From NCBI GenBank assembly GCA_030612225.1, contig JAUWOH010000003.1:1-26130 (forward strand): a stretch of DNA of 26,130 nucleotides, in the 5' to 3' direction. Position numbers and translations under genes: made by a program. Under the pieces are notes generated by a model, which was given only the letters and a program-made list of their open reading frames with translations, was not told the DNA's origin and ran no database searches. The stretch is from Desulfobacteraceae bacterium. Lineage in GTDB: Bacteria > Desulfobacterota > Desulfobacteria > Desulfobacterales > JAUWMJ01. Shown one piece after another: positions 1 through 7,295 of the stretch (position 1 is the stretch's first letter; every line of letters begins with the position of its first letter).

Positions 1-184
1 ACAAGTATGCCCAAAAACAGCATGTTATGAGCGTATGCTCATTATTCCCAGCCATTAACGGCTTCCGGTAGATTTTCAAAGAACTTCGCCCGACTTTACC
101 TCGCCGGAATGGTATTTACAAATGCGTTTTGAAATTGGCTCTCATGATTTATTATTAGAAATTGTTTATGACAAGGTATAATTT

Positions 185-706
185 ATGGATGAAGGGCTAA
201 CTGCTGAAGAAAGAGAAATAATAGATGATATGCCTTCACGTCTTGCAGCTTTTAGCAAAGAAAGAGGGATGCTGATTCCCATCCTGCAAATGATCCAGGA
301 TACTCTTGCCTATCTTCCACCTGAAGTCATCGCGATAGTGGCTGATTACCTGGATCTCACTGAATCGGATGTTTATGGGGTGGCAACTTTTTATAACCAG
401 TTCCGGTTTAATCCACCTGGGAAAAATCCGATCAAGGTTTGCCTTGGGACAGCATGCCATGTCAAAGGCGGTGATATCATATTAGAAAATTTCGAGCGAA
501 AGCTTGAGATAGAAGAAGGGGAAACCACGTCTGACAGAGAATTCAGCATTGAAAGGGTCGCATGTGTTGGATGTTGTGCCATAGCTCCTGTTGCCCTTGT
601 CGGTGAAACAGTTCATGGGAACATGGCACCAAGCAAAGTGGAAGGACTTATCCTTCGAATACATGTTGAGAAAGAAAAAGAAGAAAGAGAAAAACAAAAA
701 GAATGA
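185..706 (+). CDS. nuoE: NuoE/HydC-like [2Fe-2S] subunit of an NADH diaphorase
   Basis: This 173-residue protein belongs to the NuoE/HydC/HndA family, which passes electrons between the FMN subunit and a [2Fe-2S] cluster in soluble NADH-oxidising complexes. An N-terminal helical region (about 15-75) contains the family stretch GVATFYNQFRF. It is followed by a thioredoxin-like fold with cluster ligands C86 and C91 (CLGTAC) and C127 and C131 (CVGCC), which is the expected C-x4-C...C-x3-C pattern. C130 is an extra cysteine inside the second pair. The tail is highly charged (VEKEKEEREKQKE). The ATG at 185 is a plausible start because the protein has the family's usual length. A TATAAT-like string lies only two bases before it, and the AAGG upstream is weak. 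The stop overlaps the start of the next gene (ATGA), which implies translational coupling. The family assignment is clear; the physiological partner is not. Confidence 0.93.
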   Translation: MDEGLTAEEREIIDDMPSRLAAFSKERGMLIPILQMIQDTLAYLPPEVIAIVADYLDLTESDVYGVATFYNQFRFNPPGKNPIKVCLGTACHVKGGDIILENFERKLEIEEGETTSDREFSIERVACVGCCAIAPVALVGETVHGNMAPSKVEGLILRIHVEKEKEEREKQKE

Positions 707-2652
707 ATCCGGACATAAAGGAAAAACCTAATCAAATATTCAGCGGCATTCTTGAGGAAGCGCAGAGACGGAAGAATGAATTCGAAGCGGATTCGGCTCC
801 CAAAATACATATCGGCGTGGCGACCTGCGGCATAGCTTCAGGTGCCCTTGAGACAAAAAAAGCATTTGAAGAAGCCCTTGACGAGCAGAATATTAAAGCC
901 CGTATCCACACTGTAGGTTGTATCGGCCATTGTTATGCAGAACCTGTTGTAGTTATCGATTACCAGGAATCAGGATTTCCGCCCATTTTTTATCCTGAAG
1001 TAACTCCCGGCAAGGCCAAAATGCTGGTAAAATTCTTTTTAAAAGAGGGCGATCCACGACTTGAGCATGTGCTCGGAGCAACCCAGGAGAATGAGATGAT
1101 TCCTTCGGTCATGGAATTCTCTAGGTTTAACCAGGAAAAGCGGGTAGTTATGGAAAAGTGCGGGCATATTGATCCTGAAGATATCTATGATTACATTGCA
1201 GACGGTGGATATACTGCACTTGAGAAGGTCTTAAGAAGAGATCCCGTCGAAATAATTACGGAAATACAAGAATCTGGTTTACGGGGGCGGGGCGGGGCGG
1301 GATTCCCCACCGGTAAAAAATGGGATCTTGCAAGGAATGCAAAAGACAAGGATAAAATAATCATTTGCAATGCAGATGAAGGGGACCCGGGCGCTTACAT
1401 GGACCGGACTCTTTTAGAGAGCAATCCACACCAGGTACTGGAAGGTCTGGTCATCTGTGCTTATGCAGTGGGAGCAGAAAAAGCCCTTGTCTATGTCAGA
1501 TCCGAATATCCCCTGGCAGTGAAAATTGTTACAAAGGCCATACTCCAGGCAAAAGAGCTTGGACTTCTTGGCAAAGAAATCCTGGGCACTTCGTTTAATA
1601 TGGATATTGAAGTGTTTCAGGGATCGGGTGCTTTTGTCTGTGGAGAGGAAACCGCCTTGATCCAATCGATTGAAGGTTATCGCGGCATGCCTCAAAATCG
1701 TCCCCCTTACCCGGTTCATAAGGGCCTGTGGGGTAAGCCAACGGTCATCAATAATGTTAAAACCCTGGCATCCATTCCACCAATTATAAAAAAAGGTGCA
1801 GCCTGGTATCGAGAAATTGGTACTGAAAATAGTCCCGGTACCGCCATTTTTTCCATAGTAGGAAATGTAACTCATCCCGGCTTGGTGGAAATTCCCATGG
1901 GAGTATCGTTAAAAACGCTTATTTTTGATATATGTGGTGGGATTCCAAATAAAAAGAAATTTAAGGCCGTTCAGATAGGAGGGCCATCCGGTGGATGTCT
2001 GCCGGCAGAGTTCCTGGATACCCCTATTGATTTTGACTCGCTGACAGAAGCCGGGGCAATGATGGGTTCCGGCGGTATGGTGGTGATGGATGAGGATAAC
2101 TGTATGGTGGATGTGGCTCGATACTTTCTTGATTTTACGCAGAAAGAATCTTGCGGGAAATGCACTTTTTGCAGAATTGGAACCAAGCATTTACTGAACA
2201 TACTGGATCGCATTACTATCGGTGAAGGCAAGCCGGATGATTTGAATATGCTGCAAACCCTGAGTGAAGATATAAAATCGGGTTCTCTATGCGGTCTGGG
2301 TAAAACAGCTCCTAATCCTGTACTTACATCTTTGAGATATTTTCTGGATGAATATGAAGCGCATGTAAATGAAAAACGTTGTCCGGGTATGACGTGCCGG
2401 AAACTAACCGCATTTTATATTGATCTGGAAAAATGTGCCCGTGGCTGTGATGCATGTGTTGGATGTTGTCCGGTTGACGCTGTATTTACAACCAGCAATC
2501 GAAAGAAAGGGATTGACCAGATTTTATGTGTAAAATGTGGTGAGTGTATGGTAGCATGTCCTCCGGACTATGATGCTGTAATGACAGTTTCTCCACCAGA
2601 GCTTGCACCTGTTATTGAAAGACCGAAGGAGGCCGTTGAAAAGAGCAAATGA
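703..2652 (+). CDS. nuoF: NuoF/HydB-like NADH-binding FMN/iron-sulfur subunit
   Basis: This 649-residue flavoprotein subunit oxidises NAD(P)H or reduces NAD(P)+. Domains in order are: a thioredoxin-like N-terminal domain (about 33-115); the NuoF core with GLRGRGGAGFPTGKKW (192-207, NADH/FMN glycine-rich loop), NADEGDPGAYMDR (223-235) and GAFVCGEETAL (309-319); a [4Fe-4S] site C484, C487, C490 plus C530; and a C-terminal two-cluster ferredoxin domain. The first ferredoxin motif is C578-x3-C582-x2-C585-x3-C589P, one residue longer than usual; the second is the normal C609, C612, C615, C619P. Between core and ferredoxin lie H554, C560 and C565, matching the spacing region of the zinc site known in Thermotoga HydB. 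The N-terminal domain keeps C42, C73 and C77 but lacks the first cysteine of the usual four. This architecture matches HydB/HndC of bifurcating hydrogenases better than complex I NuoF. It overlaps the upstream gene by 4 bp. Confidence 0.95.
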   Translation: MNPDIKEKPNQIFSGILEEAQRRKNEFEADSAPKIHIGVATCGIASGALETKKAFEEALDEQNIKARIHTVGCIGHCYAEPVVVIDYQESGFPPIFYPEVTPGKAKMLVKFFLKEGDPRLEHVLGATQENEMIPSVMEFSRFNQEKRVVMEKCGHIDPEDIYDYIADGGYTALEKVLRRDPVEIITEIQESGLRGRGGAGFPTGKKWDLARNAKDKDKIIICNADEGDPGAYMDRTLLESNPHQVLEGLVICAYAVGAEKALVYVRSEYPLAVKIVTKAILQAKELGLLGKEILGTSFNMDIEVFQGSGAFVCGEETALIQSIEGYRGMPQNRPPYPVHKGLWGKPTVINNVKTLASIPPIIKKGAAWYREIGTENSPGTAIFSIVGNVTHPGLVEIPMGVSLKTLIFDICGGIPNKKKFKAVQIGGPSGGCLPAEFLDTPIDFDSLTEAGAMMGSGGMVVMDEDNCMVDVARYFLDFTQKESCGKCTFCRIGTKHLLNILDRITIGEGKPDDLNMLQTLSEDIKSGSLCGLGKTAPNPVLTSLRYFLDEYEAHVNEKRCPGMTCRKLTAFYIDLEKCARGCDACVGCCPVDAVFTTSNRKKGIDQILCVKCGECMVACPPDYDAVMTVSPPELAPVIERPKEAVEKSK

Positions 2653-2707
2653 TTAGTTTTAGATTTTTTATCATAAAAATTTAATTAAGAAACTAAGAGA
2701 CTAAACT

Positions 2708-3343
2708 ATGGTTAAACTCCTGGTGGATGATAAAGAGATCGAAGTAAAAAAAGGCACAACCCTGCTTAAGGCATGCCTTGAAAACGAAATCTACATTCCC
2801 AATCTGTGCTATCTCGAGGAGATGGAAGAAAGTGTTGCTTCCTGCCGAATGTGCTTTATTGCAATCGAAGGTGAGGAAAAGCCAGTGACTTCATGTACTG
2901 TTAAGGTGACAGATAACATGATCGTCAGAACCGACACACCGGCTGTACGCAGATTGCAACGGTCTGCCTTTCGGCTCCTGCTGTCAACACACCACGTGGA
3001 TTGCCGCAATTGTCCGGCAAATAAAAGATGTGAACTGCAGAGAATTGCAAAGTTATTAAAGGTCGGTTTAAAACAAAAAAAATTAGAACAAATCCTTAAG
3101 GATACGGCTATCGACGAAAGCCATCCTTGTCTTGATTACTTTCCCAATAGATGTGTGCTATGCGGAAAGTGCATTTATGTATGCCAAAAACAGAACGGAA
3201 AAGCCGTCATAACTTTTGCAAAAAGAGGGTTTGATACGGTCGTTAGTTTTTATGGTGCAGGGGATTTATCAGCAATTCCATGTGGCGCATGTAATAGCTG
3301 TGTAGAGATTTGTCCGGTGGGTGCCATTACTAAAAAGGCTTAG
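2708..3343 (+). CDS. HoxU/NuoG-N-terminal-like iron-sulfur subunit
   Basis: This 211-residue protein equals the electron-transfer head of NuoG, HoxU or HydA. It begins with a plant-type [2Fe-2S] domain (C34, C46, C49, C63). The complex-I His-Cys [4Fe-4S] motif follows: H95-x3-C99-x2-C102-x5-C108. Two ferredoxin-type motifs come next: C149, C152, C155, C159 and C192, C195, C198, C202P. The protein ends directly after the last cluster, so neither an [FeFe] H-cluster nor a molybdopterin domain is attached. Its length is close to HoxU. It lies 55 bp after the NuoF-like gene on the same strand and probably belongs to the same transcript, although the ribosome-binding site before the ATG is weak. 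By analogy, it would relay electrons from FMN to ferredoxin or to a catalytic protein encoded elsewhere. Which of these is true cannot be read from the sequence. Confidence 0.92.
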   Translation: MVKLLVDDKEIEVKKGTTLLKACLENEIYIPNLCYLEEMEESVASCRMCFIAIEGEEKPVTSCTVKVTDNMIVRTDTPAVRRLQRSAFRLLLSTHHVDCRNCPANKRCELQRIAKLLKVGLKQKKLEQILKDTAIDESHPCLDYFPNRCVLCGKCIYVCQKQNGKAVITFAKRGFDTVVSFYGAGDLSAIPCGACNSCVEICPVGAITKKA

Positions 3344-3404
3344 CTAAGTAAACGCATTCTTAAATATTGTTAAGTATAATGTTTTACCAGATAATACTAT
3401 ATCC

Positions 3405-3565
3405 TCGCCCTAAGGATCGTCACACAGTGACTTAAGGAGCAGCCCGCCGGGCTTTGAAGAGCGGCCTTTCCGGCCTTAAGGCAAAAGATAAAATTGTATG
3501 TACTGCCTCAGCAAGCGAAGCGCTCCTACAGTGAAACGATCCTTAAGCGTAGCGCTCCAGACTGA
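3405..3565. repeat. REP/BIME-like composite palindromic element
   Basis: A perfect 10-bp inverted repeat, TAAGGATCGT at 3411-3420 and its complement at 3536-3545, encloses further palindromes. These include AGCCCG-C-CGGGCT near 3441-3453 and a GGCC/GGCC arm in the stretch GCGGCCTTTCCGGCC. The inner flanks also resemble each other in inverted sense (AAGGAGC on the left, CGCTCCT on the right). The element is more GC-rich than the DNA around it and carries no ORF. It fills most of the gap between the diaphorase genes and the histidine kinase gene. It may also act as a transcript end for the diaphorase operon, but no T-run follows a stem. Confidence 0.6.
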
Positions 3566-3637
3566 TGCCTATAGATACTTGTAATTCATATTGTCGATAA
3601 AAGTAATACGTCATCGAATTTACAGACAAGGCTGCTA

Positions 3638-5179
3638 ATGCTTCTTCGCGGGTTGAAATCTAACATAGCAATAAATATGGCGGTTATTCTGTTGGTGGGG
3701 ATGCTGCTAATCGAATTTGTAACGATTATAACAACTCAAAGAGATATGATCCGCTTTGAAATCTCAAGGGGAAACCTTCTTATATCTTCATTTAAAGAAA
3801 GTCTGGTAAATTTTTCAGCTCAAAAAAATCCGACACATCATTTCAATTTAAAGTCAAGTTTTGACAGGCTGATGCAAGAGGCCGGTTTTTCCTGTGCTCT
3901 GATTCTGGATGGCAATAAAAAGCAGATTTATTTGGGCGGAAGCAATTGCGATCTGCAGGATGAACTCATTGGGCTTACCTGTCAGGCTGTTAAGACAGGA
4001 GAAAAAACAACAAGATTTTTCGGAACTGTATGGGGAGTTTTCTGGAGGCAAAAAAAAGATGCAGTCATTTCATCTCCTGTAGAGCGGGAGGGGAGCATAA
4101 TTGGTGGTATAAGCATCGCTCTTCCCCTTGACGGAGTTTATGAGACTTTAAGACGCAGTCAAAAAATATTATTTATCTATATTTTCATAAATACTGCAAT
4201 ACTCACATTTATTGGTCTTTACCGGCTGTCAAAGGTATATCTGGAGCCTATGTACAGGCTGGTAAAGAGAGCTGATGAGTATAGAGAAGATGAGGGGATG
4301 TTTTTTGCCGTACGGAAAGAAGACAATGAGCTTAATCAACTGTCAAAAGCCTTGAACCGTATGTTGGAACGTATTTCAGGCGACAGGGAAAAGTTGCAAT
4401 CCATGGTTTTATCCCTGGAAAAGGCGAATTTTGATTTAAAGCAGGCTCAACAGGAAATAATAAGAGCTGAAAAGCTGGCTTCTGTTGGGCGTTTATCTTC
4501 AGGAATCGCTCACGAAATAGGTAATCCTATCGGTATTATTATCGGCTACCTTGAATTGCTTAAGCAAAAAGATATAAAAGATGATGAGCGGGCCGAATAT
4601 ATTATCCGAACCGAAAATGAAGTAAACAGGATAAATACTATTATCAGACAGCTCCTTGATCTTTCAAGGCCCTCCGATACAGGTTCAAAGGCTGTTTCAG
4701 TACATGAAATTATCAATGATATTTCAAACGTCATTGAACCCCAGCCCATGATGGCCAATATCAAGTTAATGCTGGAACTTGCAGCGGAAAAGGATACTGT
4801 TTTTGCTGATCCCAACCAACTGCGACAGGTCTTTTTGAATTTAATCATAAACGCTGCAGATGCGATTTCTTCAAGTGAAAAAAAGATGGCTGGGAAGCTT
4901 GTTATAAAAAGCGCCTGTATGCCGGGAACAGATTCGGATGATGAGCATATGCCTATGCTGAAACTAATATATATCGATAACGGTCCGGGGATTCCCGAGG
5001 GGAATCTTGGAAATATTTTTGATCCCTTTTATACAACAAAGGAGCCGGGGAAGGGTACCGGTCTTGGTCTTTCAGTCAGTTTCATGATTATTGAAAATTT
5101 TGGCGGCAAAATTGAAGCGACAAGCAAAGAGGGTGAAGGAACCACCATGACGGTGTTTCTGCCACTGTACATGGAATAA
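3638..5179 (+). CDS. NtrB-like membrane sensor histidine kinase
   Basis: This 513-residue kinase has two membrane segments (about 11-32 and 176-196) flanking a roughly 140-residue extracytoplasmic sensor region. That region shows no recognised ligand-binding motif and has three cysteines (C86, C104, C115). A HAMP-like linker (about 197-250) and a coiled segment lead to the HisKA domain, with phosphoacceptor H292 in SSGIAHEIGNP. The ATPase domain has the N box around N405 (LNLIINAADAI), the G1 box DNGPGIP (447-453), the F box FDPFYTTK (461-468) and the G2 box GKGTGLGLS (471-479). All catalytic boxes look intact. The short HEIGNP form of the H box and the compact ATPase domain are typical of kinases that pair with NtrC-type regulators. 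One such regulator lies downstream on the same strand and is the likely partner. The signal sensed is unknown. Confidence 0.93.
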   Translation: MLLRGLKSNIAINMAVILLVGMLLIEFVTIITTQRDMIRFEISRGNLLISSFKESLVNFSAQKNPTHHFNLKSSFDRLMQEAGFSCALILDGNKKQIYLGGSNCDLQDELIGLTCQAVKTGEKTTRFFGTVWGVFWRQKKDAVISSPVEREGSIIGGISIALPLDGVYETLRRSQKILFIYIFINTAILTFIGLYRLSKVYLEPMYRLVKRADEYREDEGMFFAVRKEDNELNQLSKALNRMLERISGDREKLQSMVLSLEKANFDLKQAQQEIIRAEKLASVGRLSSGIAHEIGNPIGIIIGYLELLKQKDIKDDERAEYIIRTENEVNRINTIIRQLLDLSRPSDTGSKAVSVHEIINDISNVIEPQPMMANIKLMLELAAEKDTVFADPNQLRQVFLNLIINAADAISSSEKKMAGKLVIKSACMPGTDSDDEHMPMLKLIYIDNGPGIPEGNLGNIFDPFYTTKEPGKGTGLGLSVSFMIIENFGGKIEATSKEGEGTTMTVFLPLYME

Positions 5180-5204
5180 ATTACCTCAATAACGTAAATT
5201 CTAA

Positions 5205-5281
5205 CTCAAGGTTCGCACCCTTTCGTTTATCCAAAGCCATAGACGGTAAGGGATAAAAATAAATTTTAAAAACGAGATATA
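5205..5281 (+). repeat. Dispersed intergenic hairpin repeat, copy 1
   Basis: These 77 bp align without gaps to 19575-19651; by hand I count about 68 of 77 matches, with 25 consecutive identical bases at 5225-5249. The conserved core can fold: TTTATCC (5226-5232) pairs with GGATAAA (5251-5257), and inside it GCC (5236-5238) can pair with GGT (5245-5247) around the loop ATAGAC. No ORF explains the conservation. The copy lies about 270 bp before the response regulator gene, in the gap after the histidine kinase. Confidence 0.7.
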
Positions 5282-5418
5282 CTTCCGGTGATATTAACAA
5301 CGGCGCCAAATCATAAATATAAGATTGATACTTTATTCAATCCAATATGTTATATCTTGTCTGCGCCTGATCCTATCGGATGAACTGCCGGATGCCATTT
5401 GCAAAATATAAGAAATTG

Positions 5419-5456
5419 ATTTCGCTTTAAAAATGTTATTTTTACCCCTTACCGTC
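5419..5456 (-). repeat. Dispersed intergenic repeat, partial inverted copy
   Basis: Read on the minus strand, this segment starts AGACGGTAAGGGGTAAAAAT and ends TAAAGCGAAAT. It matches the right half of the repeat at 5205-5281 and fits even better the copy at 19575-19651, with a one-base gap. It lacks the left half, including the TTTATCC arm of the hairpin. With the forward copy at 5205 it brackets about 140 bp, so the pair could be the ends of a small non-autonomous element or a nested insertion. Confidence 0.6.
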
Positions 5457-5487
5457 TTGACAGTGACTGAAATCAGGGAGGCGAAAC

Positions 5488-5535
5488 TTGAGTAAAATGT
5501 ATTATTGGTATCGATTAATGTCATTTCAAGATTAA
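5488..5535 (+). CDS. Possible 15-residue aromatic-rich leader peptide
   Basis: A strong Shine-Dalgarno sequence, AGGGAGG at 5475-5481, does not serve the response regulator start. It stands six bases before a TTG that opens a short frame, (M)SKMYYWYRLMSFQD, ending with TAA at 5533-5535. An ATG inside the frame at 5497 is an alternative start. The regulator's ATG at 5553 follows 17 bases after this stop and has no ribosome-binding site of its own. Translation of the leader could therefore deliver ribosomes to the regulator. The Tyr-Tyr-Trp-Tyr run is notable, but no attenuator hairpin was seen. The ORF is too short for confidence and could be chance. Confidence 0.3.
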   Translation: MSKMYYWYRLMSFQD

Positions 5536-5552
5536 CAAATTCGGATATAAAT

Positions 5553-6959
5553 ATGGAAAATAAAATATCAAAGGAAAGATCGTCTGATACAAAACGCCTC
5601 CTGATTATTGATGATGAAGAGAATATGCGGCATATGCTGTCAGCAATGCTTAAAAGATCCGGCTATATTGTGGATACTGCATCTGACGGGTCTGAAGGCA
5701 TAAAAATGGTAGAGCAGACTCAATACGATTTTATTCTTTGCGATCTTAAGATGCCTAATATGGGAGGCATGGAATTTTTAGAATTTGCAAGAGAAAAAAT
5801 AGAAGCCTCTACCGTTATCATGATGTCGGCGTATGGTTCTATCGATACGGCTGTTGAAGCGATGAAGCTTGGTGCATACGACTATATATCAAAGCCGTTT
5901 AAAAGTGATGAAGTCCATATGACGCTCAAAAAAGCCGAAGAAAGGGAAAGTTTAAGAAAAGAGAACCTGTGGTTGAAAGAAAGAATTCGAAAGATTGGGG
6001 ATGAAAATACGTTCGGGAATATGATTGGTAAAAGCAAGGCAATGCAAGCTCTTTTTTCGCTGGCGGAAAAAGCTGCACAATACAAAACAACTGTTTTAAT
6101 TTCAGGTGCAAGCGGCACGGGTAAAGAATTAATTGCAAAAGGCATTCATTATGGCGGTGTGAGATCATCGATGCCCATAGTTCCAGTGAACTGTGGCGGG
6201 ATTCCAGAGAATCTGCTTGAAAGCGAGCTGTTTGGATACAAAAAGGGTGCTTTTACAGGTGCGGATCAAAATAAAAAAGGGCTTTTTGAAGAGGCGGAAG
6301 GGGGGACGATTTTTCTTGATGAAATAGGAGAACTGCCTTTCCCTTTGCAGGTAAAACTTTTGCGAGTGCTGCAGGAAAGTGAAATAAGACCTGTTGGTAG
6401 TTCAAAAATAAAAAAAATTGATGTTCGTGTAATTGCAGCTAGTGCAAAAAACCTTGAAGGCGAAACCAAAAAGGGTAAATTTCGCGAAGATTTGTTTTAC
6501 AGGCTGAATGTTCTGTCGATTAAACTCCCGCTGCTCAAGGAAAGAGAAGGAGACGTACCCCTTCTATGTCAATTTTTTATTGATAAATATAATGAAAGGC
6601 TCGGCAAGGAAATTAAAAGTATCGCTCCTTTGGCAATGTCCCTTCTTATCAGCCATTCCTGGCCAGGGAATGTGAGAGAACTGGAAAACGTTATCGAACG
6701 AGCAGTGGTACTTGCAGAGGATAATATTCTGTTGCCTGAAAATTTTCCGGCGGGAGTTGGTATGGCAACAGAAACAGACGAGATAAATGGCATATTTGAA
6801 GGATTTTCGATAAAGGCAGCCCAGAGAGTTATAGAAAAAAAACTGATTATTAAAGCGCTAAAAGAGACCGGCAATAACCGTACCCATGCTTCCCGCCTTC
6901 TTGAAATCAGTCATCCATCTTTGCTCAGTAAAATCAAGTCTTATAATATAATTCTGTGA
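5553..6959 (+). CDS. NtrC-family sigma-54-dependent response regulator
   Basis: From the ATG at 5553 this is a 468-residue regulator. The receiver domain (about 14-130) has the acidic pair D20/D21, phosphoacceptor D64, S92 and K114. The AAA+ domain (about 155-390) has Walker A GASGTGKE (185-192), the sigma-54 contact loop GAFTGA (232-237), Walker B GGTIFLDE (250-257) and the REDLFYRL segment. A Fis-type helix-turn-helix closes the protein (about 425-465). All motifs needed to remodel sigma-54 polymerase are present. A TTG at 5505 in the same frame would add 16 residues unlike the family; the ATG gives a normal receiver N-terminus and is preferred. It follows the histidine kinase gene on the same strand and is its probable partner. 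Target promoters are not identified; the -24/-12 site at 12143 is one candidate for it or for the activator at 15405. Confidence 0.93.
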   Translation: MENKISKERSSDTKRLLIIDDEENMRHMLSAMLKRSGYIVDTASDGSEGIKMVEQTQYDFILCDLKMPNMGGMEFLEFAREKIEASTVIMMSAYGSIDTAVEAMKLGAYDYISKPFKSDEVHMTLKKAEERESLRKENLWLKERIRKIGDENTFGNMIGKSKAMQALFSLAEKAAQYKTTVLISGASGTGKELIAKGIHYGGVRSSMPIVPVNCGGIPENLLESELFGYKKGAFTGADQNKKGLFEEAEGGTIFLDEIGELPFPLQVKLLRVLQESEIRPVGSSKIKKIDVRVIAASAKNLEGETKKGKFREDLFYRLNVLSIKLPLLKEREGDVPLLCQFFIDKYNERLGKEIKSIAPLAMSLLISHSWPGNVRELENVIERAVVLAEDNILLPENFPAGVGMATETDEINGIFEGFSIKAAQRVIEKKLIIKALKETGNNRTHASRLLEISHPSLLSKIKSYNIIL

Positions 6960-7137
6960 TTTGTCCTTCCATGCAAGGTTACATAGCGACCCAAGTCCTC
7001 CCCATAGGTTTCCTGAATAAAATTTTTTTGTTGCATTCGGTATATATGTGGTTAAGTTTTCAAAAGAGCATTGCCGATTTGTTAAAATGTTTCTCACCTA
7101 TTAAATTATTTATATTTGAGCTAAAACCTCGCAATCG

Positions 7138-7212
7138 GGTTTCGGGTGTCAGGTGTCGGGTGTCAGTATTCAGCACCTATGCCCCTGACACCTGAACACT
7201 GAAAACTGAAAC
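7138..7212. repeat. Heptameric tandem repeat forming an inverted repeat
   Basis: Heptamers run from 7144: GGGTGTC, AGGTGTC, GGGTGTC, AGTATTC. After a short spacer a second set on the opposite strand follows (CCTGACA, CCTGAAC, ACTGAAA, ACTGAAA). The ends GGTTTC and GAAACC are also complementary. The 7-bp period and inverted symmetry recall heptameric short tandem repeats known from some bacteria such as filamentous cyanobacteria. The element lies in the 336-bp gap between the response regulator and the peptidase gene. The rest of that gap is AT-rich with no gene or clear promoter seen. Confidence 0.65.
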
Positions 7213-7295
7213 CAAAAAAGTCTTGGAAAGCTATTAACAAACTGGTAATGCACTCGTTTTCAACCATACGCTTCTAATAGACAAGGAAACAAAAT

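Noticed and set aside
27..42. ATGAGC-gtat-GCTCAT hairpin at the window start
   Set aside because: Six pairs only, no T-run and no visible upstream gene. It cannot be assigned as terminator or operator.
104..130. TGGTAT...ATGC before the diaphorase operon as a sigma-54 site
   Set aside because: The GG to GC spacing is 11 bases and the TTGC half is absent.
1414..1875. 153-codon minus-strand frame inside the NuoF-like gene
   Set aside because: It lies wholly within a clearly conserved gene on the other strand and resembles no known family.
5225..5257. Dispersed hairpin as a c-di-GMP (GEMM) riboswitch
   Set aside because: CAAAGCC is reminiscent of that aptamer, but the two-helix layout and tetraloop-receptor segments are not present.
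6956..7195. 79-codon plus-strand frame after the response regulator
   Set aside because: It runs through the heptameric repeat, has no ribosome-binding site and shows no protein-like composition.
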